From NCBI GenBank assembly GCA_019639235.1, contig JAHBSG010000005.1, positions 1 through 64,000 of the forward strand: a stretch of DNA of 64,000 bases, read 5' to 3'. Positions 24,371-33,775 of this stretch are shown one piece after another (the first letter of the stretch is position 1; every line of letters starts with the position of its first letter). Both the position numbers and the translations under genes were made by a program. Under the pieces are notes generated by a model. It did no database searches. It was not told where the DNA came from and saw nothing but the letters and a program-made list of their open reading frames with translations. This DNA comes from Acidobacteriota bacterium (lineage in GTDB: Bacteria > Acidobacteriota > Blastocatellia > Pyrinomonadales > Pyrinomonadaceae).

Positions 24371-25333
24371 ATGAAGCGGCACCTTGCACCCACAAGCCTT
24401 GTCGTAGGCTTTTGTATGTTGGCTCTTGCGGCCTTTGTCCCGGAGTCATACGGACAGGATAAGGCGGGCGAAGCCGTTTGGCATCGCTACTCGACCTCGG
24501 CCGGTGACCTCACCTTTGCCTTTCCCAATAAAAACGTTCTGGTCGATCAGAACGACTCAAAAACGTCGATATATTTGTCGGAGAGTGGCCTTTACCTTTC
24601 GGTTCGAGCCGAACGAATGAAAGGGGCAAAGAATCGTTTTTTGGAACTCTCCCGATTACCATCTGCAGAGGAGTATAAGGGTTTCAAGCTCGATGATCTC
24701 TATGGCAGGTGGAGGCGTGATACGAATAAGTTAAAAGGCACGGATTCCGTGTTTTTTGAGCTCGCCTCGAAAAGCGGATTTTATCGGATCGCTGCAAGAT
24801 CCCGTGACGGTCGCGTTTCGGATCTCGAAAGGTTTCTTAGAAGCATTCGAGTGAATGGATCGCAATTGATAAACACTCAGATATCAGAAGAGCCCGAGGA
24901 AAGATCGGTGACGATGATCGAGAGCCTACCCATCAGCGACAAGGTAGTGGAAGCGTTGAAGCGCTCGACTCCTGATAAACTGAGTTACACACGCCCTTCT
25001 AAGAGAGATAAATCAGCTGAAATCGAAAACGGAGATGATGCAAGTGATGAGCCCCCGCGAAAATATTCCAGCGATACCATAATACTCCGTAATCCGTTTC
25101 CGAGAAGAGATGAGTCGGGTCGTACCATTCGGCTTCCACGGGTCGTAAAGTTTCGGGCTACTTTCCGTGCAGATGGAACTATAGGCCCCGTCGAACTCTT
25201 GCAGTCCATCGACAAAGGATACGACGACCTAGCTTTTGAAGCGTTAATAGGTATCAAGTTCATTCCAGCGGAAATTGACGGGAAACCCGTCGACGTTGTC
25301 AGGATCATCGAATACAGCTTCGGAAGGTATTGA
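24371..25333 (+). CDS. Secreted protein with C-terminal TonB-like domain
   Basis: The 320-residue protein starts with a signal peptide (to about VPESYGQ). An N-terminal region (AVWHRYSTSAGDLTFAFPNK) and a charged middle follow. The C-terminal 80 residues (PRVVKFRATFRADGTIGPVE to the end) have the TonB C-terminal pattern: two strands, an acidic helix, KFIPAEIDGKPV, and a final strand VRIIEYSFGRY. It lacks the N-terminal anchor and Pro-rich spacer of classical TonB, so it is probably a periplasmic TonB-C-domain protein rather than the energy transducer. No Shine-Dalgarno site is present (see promoter). Confidence 0.75.
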   Translation: MKRHLAPTSLVVGFCMLALAAFVPESYGQDKAGEAVWHRYSTSAGDLTFAFPNKNVLVDQNDSKTSIYLSESGLYLSVRAERMKGAKNRFLELSRLPSAEEYKGFKLDDLYGRWRRDTNKLKGTDSVFFELASKSGFYRIAARSRDGRVSDLERFLRSIRVNGSQLINTQISEEPEERSVTMIESLPISDKVVEALKRSTPDKLSYTRPSKRDKSAEIENGDDASDEPPRKYSSDTIILRNPFPRRDESGRTIRLPRVVKFRATFRADGTIGPVELLQSIDKGYDDLAFEALIGIKFIPAEIDGKPVDVVRIIEYSFGRY

Positions 25334-25437
25334 GGGCTCGAACGCTTTTGTCAGTCTGTTCAAACCGCGAGGAGCATTCACCTTTCCATCGCCGTTGCGC
25401 TGAACATCACCCACTTTGCTACAATCTAGGTTTCGCA

Positions 25438-26091
25438 ATGTACCCGAAAGGAAACCTGCTAATTCCGGCACCGCACGGGCAGCTTGAGGCTATTTTGAAA
25501 GAGCCTGCGGGCGAACGGCTCGGCGTTGGCGTGGTCTGCCACCCGCATCCGCTTGGCGGCGGGACGATGCACAACAAGGTCGTCTTTCGGGCGGCGGCGG
25601 GGCTGCTTGATGCCGGGCTCGCGACCCTCCGGTTCAATTTTCGGGGCGTTGGTGCATCGACCGGTGTTCACTCTGAGATCCCCGGCGGGATGGAGGACGT
25701 CCGTACCGCACTCGACCACATGGCCGGCGAATATCCGGGCGAGGATATGACACTTGCGGGCTTTTCGTTCGGTTCGCGGACCGGGATGGAGGTCGGCAAG
25801 GACGACCCGCGTGTCCGGCGGCTGATCAGCATCGGGACGCCGGTCGATAAATACGGCGATTACCAATTTCTGCTCGAGGTCCGCAAGCCGATACTTTTCG
25901 TCCACGGCGACCGCGATGAATTTGGCGAGCTTGATAACCTCCGGCGGCTCGTTGACGAAGTGGCAAAGGTGACCGATGCGGAACTCGTTTGGTTCAGGGA
26001 CTGCGGCCACTTTTTCGACGACCACCTAGACGAGCTCCGCTCCGCCATCCGCGACTGGACGATGCGGAAGCTCGTGGTAGAAGAAGAGTGA
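25438..26091 (+). CDS. Alpha/beta hydrolase
   Basis: This 217-residue serine hydrolase is of the small 'VVCHPHPLGGGTM' type. The oxyanion-hole region is VCHPHPLGGGTMHNKVV, the nucleophile elbow is GFSFGS, the acid is Asp in HGDRDEFG, and the catalytic His is in CGHFFDDH. The fold is complete. The substrate is unknown; relatives are annotated as dienelactone-hydrolase-like or alpha/beta fold proteins. A TACAAT hexamer lies 12 nt before the ATG, so the leader is very short. Confidence 0.85.
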   Translation: MYPKGNLLIPAPHGQLEAILKEPAGERLGVGVVCHPHPLGGGTMHNKVVFRAAAGLLDAGLATLRFNFRGVGASTGVHSEIPGGMEDVRTALDHMAGEYPGEDMTLAGFSFGSRTGMEVGKDDPRVRRLISIGTPVDKYGDYQFLLEVRKPILFVHGDRDEFGELDNLRRLVDEVAKVTDAELVWFRDCGHFFDDHLDELRSAIRDWTMRKLVVEEE

Positions 26092-26180
26092 ACGCGGATC
26101 GGGCAGATAAAGCGGATTAGCCGGATCATTCACAGGGGAGATCAGCCCATATCCGCTTGATCCGTTTGATCTGCGTTCGA
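26090..26180. repeat. Inverted intergenic repeat with GCGGAT words
   Basis: The left arm (26090-26128) is made of decamer-like units such as AACGCGGATC and AGCGGATTAG. The right arm (about 26148-26180) on the opposite strand reads GAACGCAGATCAAACGGATC and on. The two arms are imperfect reverse complements and would pair into a long hairpin. It begins inside the stop codon of the hydrolase gene. Confidence 0.75.
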
Positions 26181-26206
26181 AGAATTGAACAGGCCTCAAG
26201 CCGACT

Positions 26207-26614
26207 ATGGAAGACGAACAAGAAAACATTGAACCGATGCGCGATGCGGCGATACGGCTGACGATGATGCCGCGGGATACGAATGCCCACGGAACCGTTT
26301 TCGGCGGGGTGATCCTGAGCTATATCGACGTTGCAGGAGCGGTCGAGGCCGGCCGGCATACCAAGCATGACCGCTTCGTAACGGTCGCGATGAAAGAGGT
26401 CATCTTCCACGAACCGGTCTTCATGGGCGACCTTGTCAGCTTTTATGCCGAAACGCTCAGGGTCGGGACGACCTCGATCACCATTCACGTCGTCGTCGAG
26501 GCCGAGCGTTATGGGAGCCTCGGCCAGAAAGTAAAGGTGACGGAGGCCGAGGTCATCTACGTCGCGATAAATCAAAATCGCGAGAAGATCAAGATCGGGA
26601 ACAAGAACCAGTAA
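26207..26614 (+). CDS. Acyl-CoA thioesterase, hotdog fold
   Basis: The 135-residue protein has the acyl-CoA thioesterase pattern: MMPRDTNAHGTVFGGVILSY, with the catalytic Asn/Gly region and Asp in DVAGAVEA, then VTVAMKEVIFHEPVFMGDLV and VTEAEVIYVAI. It probably hydrolyses acyl-CoA in the cytosol; chain length is unknown. It lies 21 nt upstream of a [2Fe-2S] ferredoxin gene. No strong ribosome binding site is visible. Confidence 0.9.
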   Translation: MEDEQENIEPMRDAAIRLTMMPRDTNAHGTVFGGVILSYIDVAGAVEAGRHTKHDRFVTVAMKEVIFHEPVFMGDLVSFYAETLRVGTTSITIHVVVEAERYGSLGQKVKVTEAEVIYVAINQNREKIKIGNKNQ

Positions 26615-26635
26615 AAAAAGGGGAAACAGAAAAGA

Positions 26636-26968
26636 ATGCCAAAAGTAACTGCTGAAACTGCAAATGGAACGCTCGCGTTTGAATGCGAGGAAGGAAAGAA
26701 GCTCGTGCTCTGCCTTGAGGACAACGCGGTCGATATTCTTCACCGCTGCGGCGGCAATGCCCGCTGCACGACCTGCCGCGTCGAGGTGCTCTCGGGCGAT
26801 CCCGGCCCGATCGAGGAGGCGGAAAAGGCGATACTCTCGACCAAGACCGACCTCGGCGACCACACCCGGCTTTCGTGCCAGGTGCGGCTTATGGACGACC
26901 TTCACGTCCGCGTCGTTCGCCAGGCGAGCCTAGAGAGCATCGATGCCGGCCCTCGCCCGGTCGATTGA
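26636..26968 (+). CDS. [2Fe-2S] ferredoxin
   Basis: The 110-residue plant-type ferredoxin has three clustered Cys ligands in RCGGNARCTTCRVEV (C-x5-C-x2-C) and the fourth in RLSCQVRL. The beta-grasp spacing is normal. A GGGG-containing ribosome binding site precedes the ATG. It is probably a soluble electron carrier; its partner enzyme is not evident from the neighbours (thioesterase upstream, superoxide dismutase downstream). Confidence 0.92.
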   Translation: MPKVTAETANGTLAFECEEGKKLVLCLEDNAVDILHRCGGNARCTTCRVEVLSGDPGPIEEAEKAILSTKTDLGDHTRLSCQVRLMDDLHVRVVRQASLESIDAGPRPVD

Positions 26969-27008
26969 TGGCCGGAGGCGAATCTCTTCGGGGCACCCTT
27001 GGCGAATC

Positions 27009-27017
27009 TGCTATACT
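27009..27017 (+). promoter_or_regulatory. Extended -10 promoter of the superoxide dismutase gene
   Basis: TGcTATACT is an extended -10 element 35 nt before the ATG. The transcript has a leader with a good AAGGAG ribosome binding site. No clear -35 was found. Confidence 0.55.
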
Positions 27018-27052
27018 AGGGATTCAGCTATCATCAAGAAGGAGAAAGAACT

Positions 27053-27679
27053 ATGGGCCTGAACACTGTTTATAAAGCGAGGAGCTTTGATCTTAGTGAC
27101 CTGACCGGCATTTCGAATGAAACGCTGGCAATGCACTTTAAGCTCTACGAAGGATACGTAACCAACACGAATGTTCTCAACGAAAAGATCGCCGAACTCA
27201 TCTCGGGCGGCGAACTCGACGCGACCAAAACAGCCGCATTCTCGGAACTCCGCCGCCGCTATGGCTTTGAGTATAACGGCATGGTGCTTCACGAATATTA
27301 CTTTGAGAACATGGTCAAGAACGGCACCGGCGACCCGAACAAGGACTCGGCCTTCTACAAAGCGGCCGAGGAGAGCTTCGGGAGCTACGAGGTCTGGAAG
27401 GCCGACTTTTTCGCCACCGGCAAGATGCGGGGCGTAGGCTGGGCCGCGACCTATCAGGACCCCTCGAACGGAGCCATCTCGAACCACTGGATCAATCTCC
27501 ATGAGACGGGCAACGTCGCGGGCTATAAGCCGATTCTGATCATGGACGTCTGGGAGCACGCCTTTATCAAGGACTACGCTCCGGCAGATCGCCCGAAGTA
27601 CATCGAGGCGTTCTTCTCGAACATCAACTGGGACACCGTCAGCTCGCGGCTCTCGACCGCCGGCGGAGCCTCAGCTTAG
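27053..27679 (+). CDS. Fe/Mn-family superoxide dismutase
   Basis: The 208-residue enzyme has all four metal ligands: H28 (LAMHFKLYEGYV), H80 (MVLHEYYFENM), D165 and H169 (IMDVWEHAFIKDY). The N-terminal helix motif is MHFKLYEGYV instead of the usual KHHxxYV, and the second-sphere region reads GVGWAATYQD, so it belongs to a divergent branch. Metal preference cannot be read reliably. It detoxifies superoxide in the cytosol; no signal peptide is present. It has its own promoter and terminator. Confidence 0.9.
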   Translation: MGLNTVYKARSFDLSDLTGISNETLAMHFKLYEGYVTNTNVLNEKIAELISGGELDATKTAAFSELRRRYGFEYNGMVLHEYYFENMVKNGTGDPNKDSAFYKAAEESFGSYEVWKADFFATGKMRGVGWAATYQDPSNGAISNHWINLHETGNVAGYKPILIMDVWEHAFIKDYAPADRPKYIEAFFSNINWDTVSSRLSTAGGASA

Positions 27680-27699
27680 TTTGTTTTTCAGTTAGTTTT

Positions 27700-27735
27700 G
27701 GTGCCGGTACTTCAAGATGCCGGCACCATTTTTAT
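27700..27735 (+). terminator. Rho-independent terminator after superoxide dismutase
   Basis: A 10-bp stem (GGTGCCGGTA with TGCCGGCACC, one G-U pair) with an 8-nt loop is followed by ATTTTTATT. Confidence 0.9.
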
Positions 27736-27764
27736 TGACATCTGATGCGGTGATGCAATAGCAT
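27735..27764 (+). promoter_or_regulatory. Promoter of the CopG/PIN toxin-antitoxin pair, leaderless
   Basis: A perfect TTGACA (27735-27740), an 18-nt spacer and TAGCAT (27759-27764) end 6 nt before the antitoxin ATG at 27771. There is no room for a Shine-Dalgarno site. Confidence 0.55.
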
Positions 27765-27770
27765 CAAGAT

Positions 27771-28007
27771 ATGAGGACGACGCTCGATATAGAAAGGGAT
27801 GTGTTGATTGCGGCGAAGCAGATCGCGGAGCGTGAAGGAACGACCGCGGGAAAGATAATTTCTCGCCTTGCCCGCCTCGGCCTTACGAGGAAGTCAGAAG
27901 GGCAGACGGCAATAGAATACAGAAATGGGGTACCGTTGCTTCCTCGTCGCGATGTGATAGTGACGAACGAACTCGTCGATCAGATCCGGGAAGAGGAGGG
28001 CATTTAG
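27771..28007 (+). CDS. Ribbon-helix-helix (CopG-like) antitoxin
   Basis: The 78-residue protein opens with MRTTLDIERDVLIAAKQIAE, the ribbon-helix-helix pattern. GTTAGKIISRLARLGL forms the second helix, and a short toxin-binding tail ends in DQIREEEGI. It lies 4 nt upstream of a PIN-domain toxin gene. It should bind its own promoter and neutralise the toxin. Confidence 0.88.
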   Translation: MRTTLDIERDVLIAAKQIAEREGTTAGKIISRLARLGLTRKSEGQTAIEYRNGVPLLPRRDVIVTNELVDQIREEEGI

Positions 28008-28011
28008 TCAC

Positions 28012-28446
28012 TTGCGTTCTTTGCTTGATGTAAATTACCTCGTTGCTCTTCTCGATCCCCAGCACGCGTTTCATGATGCCGCTCACGAGGTGTGGCCCAT
28101 GATCGAAGGAAATGGGTGGGCGAGTTGTCCGATCACCGAGATCGGCACGATTCGGGTAATTTCCGGGAGCAAGTATCCCGGTTCCAATAAGTTCACAATT
28201 CCCGACTTAGTGACTCGACTCAACGGCCTGACTGCCCAAACTGACCACGAATTTTGGACGGAGCCTGTATCGATAATCAACGATCGAGAATTTGACCCAA
28301 GTATGATCGTCGGTTCGAAACAGATCACGGATATTTATCTTCTTGGACTTGCCACTTACAAAAAAGCTAGACTGGTAACATTCGACAGGAAAATTCCGAT
28401 CGGAGCTGTAAGGGCCGCGACGGAGTCGAATTTGATGGTCATTTGA
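28012..28446 (+). CDS. PIN-domain (VapC-type) ribonuclease toxin
   Basis: The 144-residue protein has the four acidic PIN residues: D6 (SLLDVNYLVALLD), E43 (ITEIGTIRV), D107 (ITDIYLLGLA) and D125 (VTFDRKIP). The start is a TTG at 28012 with a GAGGAGG ribosome binding site at good spacing, and no ATG fits. Expected activity is site-specific RNA cleavage, inferred from the family. Confidence 0.9.
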   Translation: MRSLLDVNYLVALLDPQHAFHDAAHEVWPMIEGNGWASCPITEIGTIRVISGSKYPGSNKFTIPDLVTRLNGLTAQTDHEFWTEPVSIINDREFDPSMIVGSKQITDIYLLGLATYKKARLVTFDRKIPIGAVRAATESNLMVI

Positions 28447-28463
28447 TCGGACGAACAAACATC

Positions 28464-29375
28464 ATGATCGAAGAAAAGGTGCTGGTTCAGAAGTTTTTGA
28501 ACCGGAAAGGCAGAGAGAGGCTGAAGAAGCCGGATTGGCTCAAGATCAAGCTTGGCGACCCGACGAATCAGAACAAGGTACTGAACCTGATCGACGGGCT
28601 GAATCTGCATACCGTTTGCCAAGAGGCGAAATGCCCGAATATCTTTGAGTGCTGGACGGACAAGACCGCCACATTCATGCTTGGCGGTGATACCTGCACG
28701 CGGCACTGCGGCTTTTGCGCGGTTAACAAGGGCAAGCCGATGGACCTTGACCCGATGGAGCCGACGCACGTTGCCGAGGCCGTAAAGCATCTTGAGCTCA
28801 AGCATGCCGTCATCACTTCGGTCAATCGCGACGACCTGCGGGACGGCGGCTCGATGCATTGGGCGGAAACGATCCTGAAGGTTCGCGAGCTGAACCCCGG
28901 CTGCAAGGTCGAGGTGCTGATACCCGATTTCAACGGCGACGAGGACGCGCTAAATAACGTCCTCAACGCCCGCCCCGACGTTCTAAACCACAACACCGAA
29001 ACCATCGCCCGGCTTTACCGCCGCGTCCGGCCCGATGCGAAATATGACCAGACGCTCGAGCTACTCGAACGCTCGGCCCGCTGGCGCGATACACATCAGC
29101 ACGCGATGAAGACCAAAAGCGGCATCATGGCCGGGCTCGGCGAGACCTTTGAAGAGGTCGTCGATCTGATGCGTGACCTCCGCAGCGTTTCGTGCGACAT
29201 CATGACCATCGGCCAATACCTGCAACCATACGAAAAGCGGCTGCCGGTCGAGCGGTACGTAACGCCCGAGGAATTTGCCGAGTGGAAACGGATCGGGCTC
29301 GATATGGGCTTCAAACACGTGGAATCGTCACCGCTAACGCGAAGCTCATACCACGCCCGCGAACAGGCGGAGTAA
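28464..29375 (+). CDS. lipA: Lipoyl synthase
   Basis: The 303-residue radical SAM enzyme inserts two sulfur atoms into protein-bound octanoate. The auxiliary [4Fe-4S] cluster ligands are CQEAKCPNIFEC (C-x4-C-x5-C) and the radical SAM cluster is CTRHCGFC. The C-terminal RSSYHA motif is present as SSPLTRSSYHAREQAE. The ATG at 28464 gives the normal length. It lies 17 nt after the PIN toxin gene and may be read through from it. lipB is not nearby. Confidence 0.97.
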   Translation: MIEEKVLVQKFLNRKGRERLKKPDWLKIKLGDPTNQNKVLNLIDGLNLHTVCQEAKCPNIFECWTDKTATFMLGGDTCTRHCGFCAVNKGKPMDLDPMEPTHVAEAVKHLELKHAVITSVNRDDLRDGGSMHWAETILKVRELNPGCKVEVLIPDFNGDEDALNNVLNARPDVLNHNTETIARLYRRVRPDAKYDQTLELLERSARWRDTHQHAMKTKSGIMAGLGETFEEVVDLMRDLRSVSCDIMTIGQYLQPYEKRLPVERYVTPEEFAEWKRIGLDMGFKHVESSPLTRSSYHAREQAE

Positions 29376-29396
29376 AATAAAGTCGTAGAAACGCGG

Positions 29397-29402
29397 TACA
29401 AT
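29397..29402 (+). promoter_or_regulatory. -10 element TACAAT for a leaderless antitoxin mRNA
   Basis: TACAAT ends 6 nt before the ATG at 29409, with no Shine-Dalgarno site between. Confidence 0.4.
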
Positions 29403-29408
29403 AACAAA

Positions 29409-29633
29409 ATGGAAGTCCGTACGATCCCGGCAATCGAAGAAATGACCCCGGCTCAGCGAGTCGAGTTGATGGAGGAACTTTGGCGGGTGATGAGCAAGAG
29501 CCCGTCGGAAAGTGAACCGCCGGCTTGGCACAATACCGTTCTTGAGGAACGTAGGCAGGCTGTAAAGAATGGCGAAGTTGAGTATCTTGATTTTGACGAC
29601 GTAAAGAGCCGGCTCGAAGGCCTCATCAAGTGA
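29409..29633 (+). CDS. Addiction-module antitoxin (TIGR02574-like)
   Basis: The 74-residue acidic protein has MTPAQRVELMEELWRVMSKS, the typical opening of this antitoxin family, and a C-terminal VEYLDFDDVKSRLEGLIK. Its stop codon overlaps the toxin's GTG start by 4 nt. Confidence 0.88.
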   Translation: MEVRTIPAIEEMTPAQRVELMEELWRVMSKSPSESEPPAWHNTVLEERRQAVKNGEVEYLDFDDVKSRLEGLIK

Positions 29634-29923
29634 AGATCAAAATACTCCCGCAGGCACAGGAAGATCTGCTTGGCGGGTATCATTTTTACGAAGAGCGGCA
29701 AGCCGGACTAGGGTCCAGATTTTTGACAGAGCTTTTGGCTGAGATCGAGGGGTTAAGGCTTCAGGCGGGAATTCACCGGAGAGCGTTCGAAACTTACTAC
29801 GTTAAACATGCCCGGCGATTTCCATATTCGATCTACTATTACATTGCGTCCGAGACCGTGATGATCGACGCCGTCATCGACCAAAGGCGCGACCCGGATC
29901 TCATTACCGAACGGTTGAGCTGA
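29630..29923 (+). CDS. RelE/ParE-family toxin
   Basis: The 97-residue protein has MKIKILPQAQEDLLGGYHFYE as the first strand and helix, then HARRFPYSIYYYI and the final strand AVIDQRRDPDLITERL, all typical of RelE/ParE. The start is GTG at 29630, overlapping the antitoxin stop (GTGA). Whether it targets gyrase (ParE) or mRNA on ribosomes (RelE) cannot be told from sequence alone. Confidence 0.9.
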   Translation: MKIKILPQAQEDLLGGYHFYEERQAGLGSRFLTELLAEIEGLRLQAGIHRRAFETYYVKHARRFPYSIYYYIASETVMIDAVIDQRRDPDLITERLS

Positions 29924-30039
29924 GATGCTTGTATCGCAATGGTACGAAGATCTGGCCGGCCGAAGGTCGAACACAAAGTACCGAGTAACTTCGAAACTAT
30001 TCCCGGAAAAAAGACGATACGAATATCGAGGGGTTAATT

Positions 30040-32817
<2,778 letters not shown>

Positions 32818-32842
32818 CGCCCGAAGTCATGAACGATACGGG

Positions 32843-32876
32843 AAACGCGGTCTTTTGAAGGCCGCGTTTTCTGCTT
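32843..32876 (+). terminator. Rho-independent terminator after the M16 peptidase
   Basis: A 10-bp stem (AAACGCGGTC with GGCCGCGTTT) with loop TTTTGAA is followed by TCTGCTTT. Confidence 0.85.
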
Positions 32877-32909
32877 TATGGGCGTGTGAATTAGAATTCA
32901 TCTGAGTAT

Positions 32910-33707
32910 ATGAAATACGGCCTCATCGCGGGCAATGGTCAATTTCCGTTTCTGGTCGTCGAGGGAGCTCGGCGGGCCGGAGCTTCGCTGTCCGTTGTCG
33001 CCATAAAAGAGGAGACCGATCCGCGGATCGACGAGGTCGCCGATAAAGTTACGTGGGTCGGCATCGGCCAACTCGGCAAGATGATCGACTTTTTCAAACG
33101 CGAAGGCGTCGGCCGGGCGATAATGGCCGGACAGGTCAAGCATGTGCAGATCTTTTCGGGCTCGCTGCCGGACGTCCGGATGCTCAAGATGCTCTGGAAC
33201 CTGCCAAAGCGTAACACCGATGCGCTCATCGGCGGCGTTGCCGATGAAATGGCGAAGGAGGGCATCGAACTGATCGATTCGACCTTCTTTATTCAGGATC
33301 ACCTTGCCCCGGCCGGCGCAATGACCAAACGCACCCCGAACGAGACCGAGCGAGAGAATATCGGCTACGGCCTTCACATCGCGTCTGAGATAGCGAGGCT
33401 CGACCTCGGGCAAACGATCGTCGTCCGGGCTAAGGCTTGCGTTGCGATCGAAGCGATGGAGGGAACTGACGCGACGATTCGCCGGGCGGGCGAACTCGCA
33501 AAAGGCAAATTGACGGTCGTCAAGGTCGCCAAGCCCGATCAGGATATGCGGTTCGATGTGCCCGTGGTCGGTGTTCCGACCGTTGAAACGATGATCGAGG
33601 CCGGCGCCACCTGCCTTTCGGTCACTGCCGGCAAGACGCTCGTCTTCGACCGCGATGCTATGGTCAGCCTCGCCAATAAGCATAAGATCGCGATCGTCGG
33701 GAGCTGA
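32910..33707 (+). CDS. lpxI: UDP-2,3-diacylglucosamine diphosphatase LpxI
   Basis: The 265-residue enzyme catalyses the fourth lipid A step, UDP-2,3-diacylglucosamine to lipid X, in bacteria lacking LpxH. Signatures are YGLIAGNGQFPFLVVEGAR at the N-terminus, GVGRAIMAGQVKHVQ, VRAKACVAIEAMEGTDATI, and PVVGVPTVETM. The gene marks a lipopolysaccharide-type outer membrane. It is not clustered with other lpx genes here; an M28 peptidase follows. Confidence 0.96.
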   Translation: MKYGLIAGNGQFPFLVVEGARRAGASLSVVAIKEETDPRIDEVADKVTWVGIGQLGKMIDFFKREGVGRAIMAGQVKHVQIFSGSLPDVRMLKMLWNLPKRNTDALIGGVADEMAKEGIELIDSTFFIQDHLAPAGAMTKRTPNETERENIGYGLHIASEIARLDLGQTIVVRAKACVAIEAMEGTDATIRRAGELAKGKLTVVKVAKPDQDMRFDVPVVGVPTVETMIEAGATCLSVTAGKTLVFDRDAMVSLANKHKIAIVGS

Positions 33708-33775
33708 ATCGAAACTTGCCGGACTCGCATTCCGTATCTACATCATCAGCTAACCTTTTGTTCATTGGAGAGATA

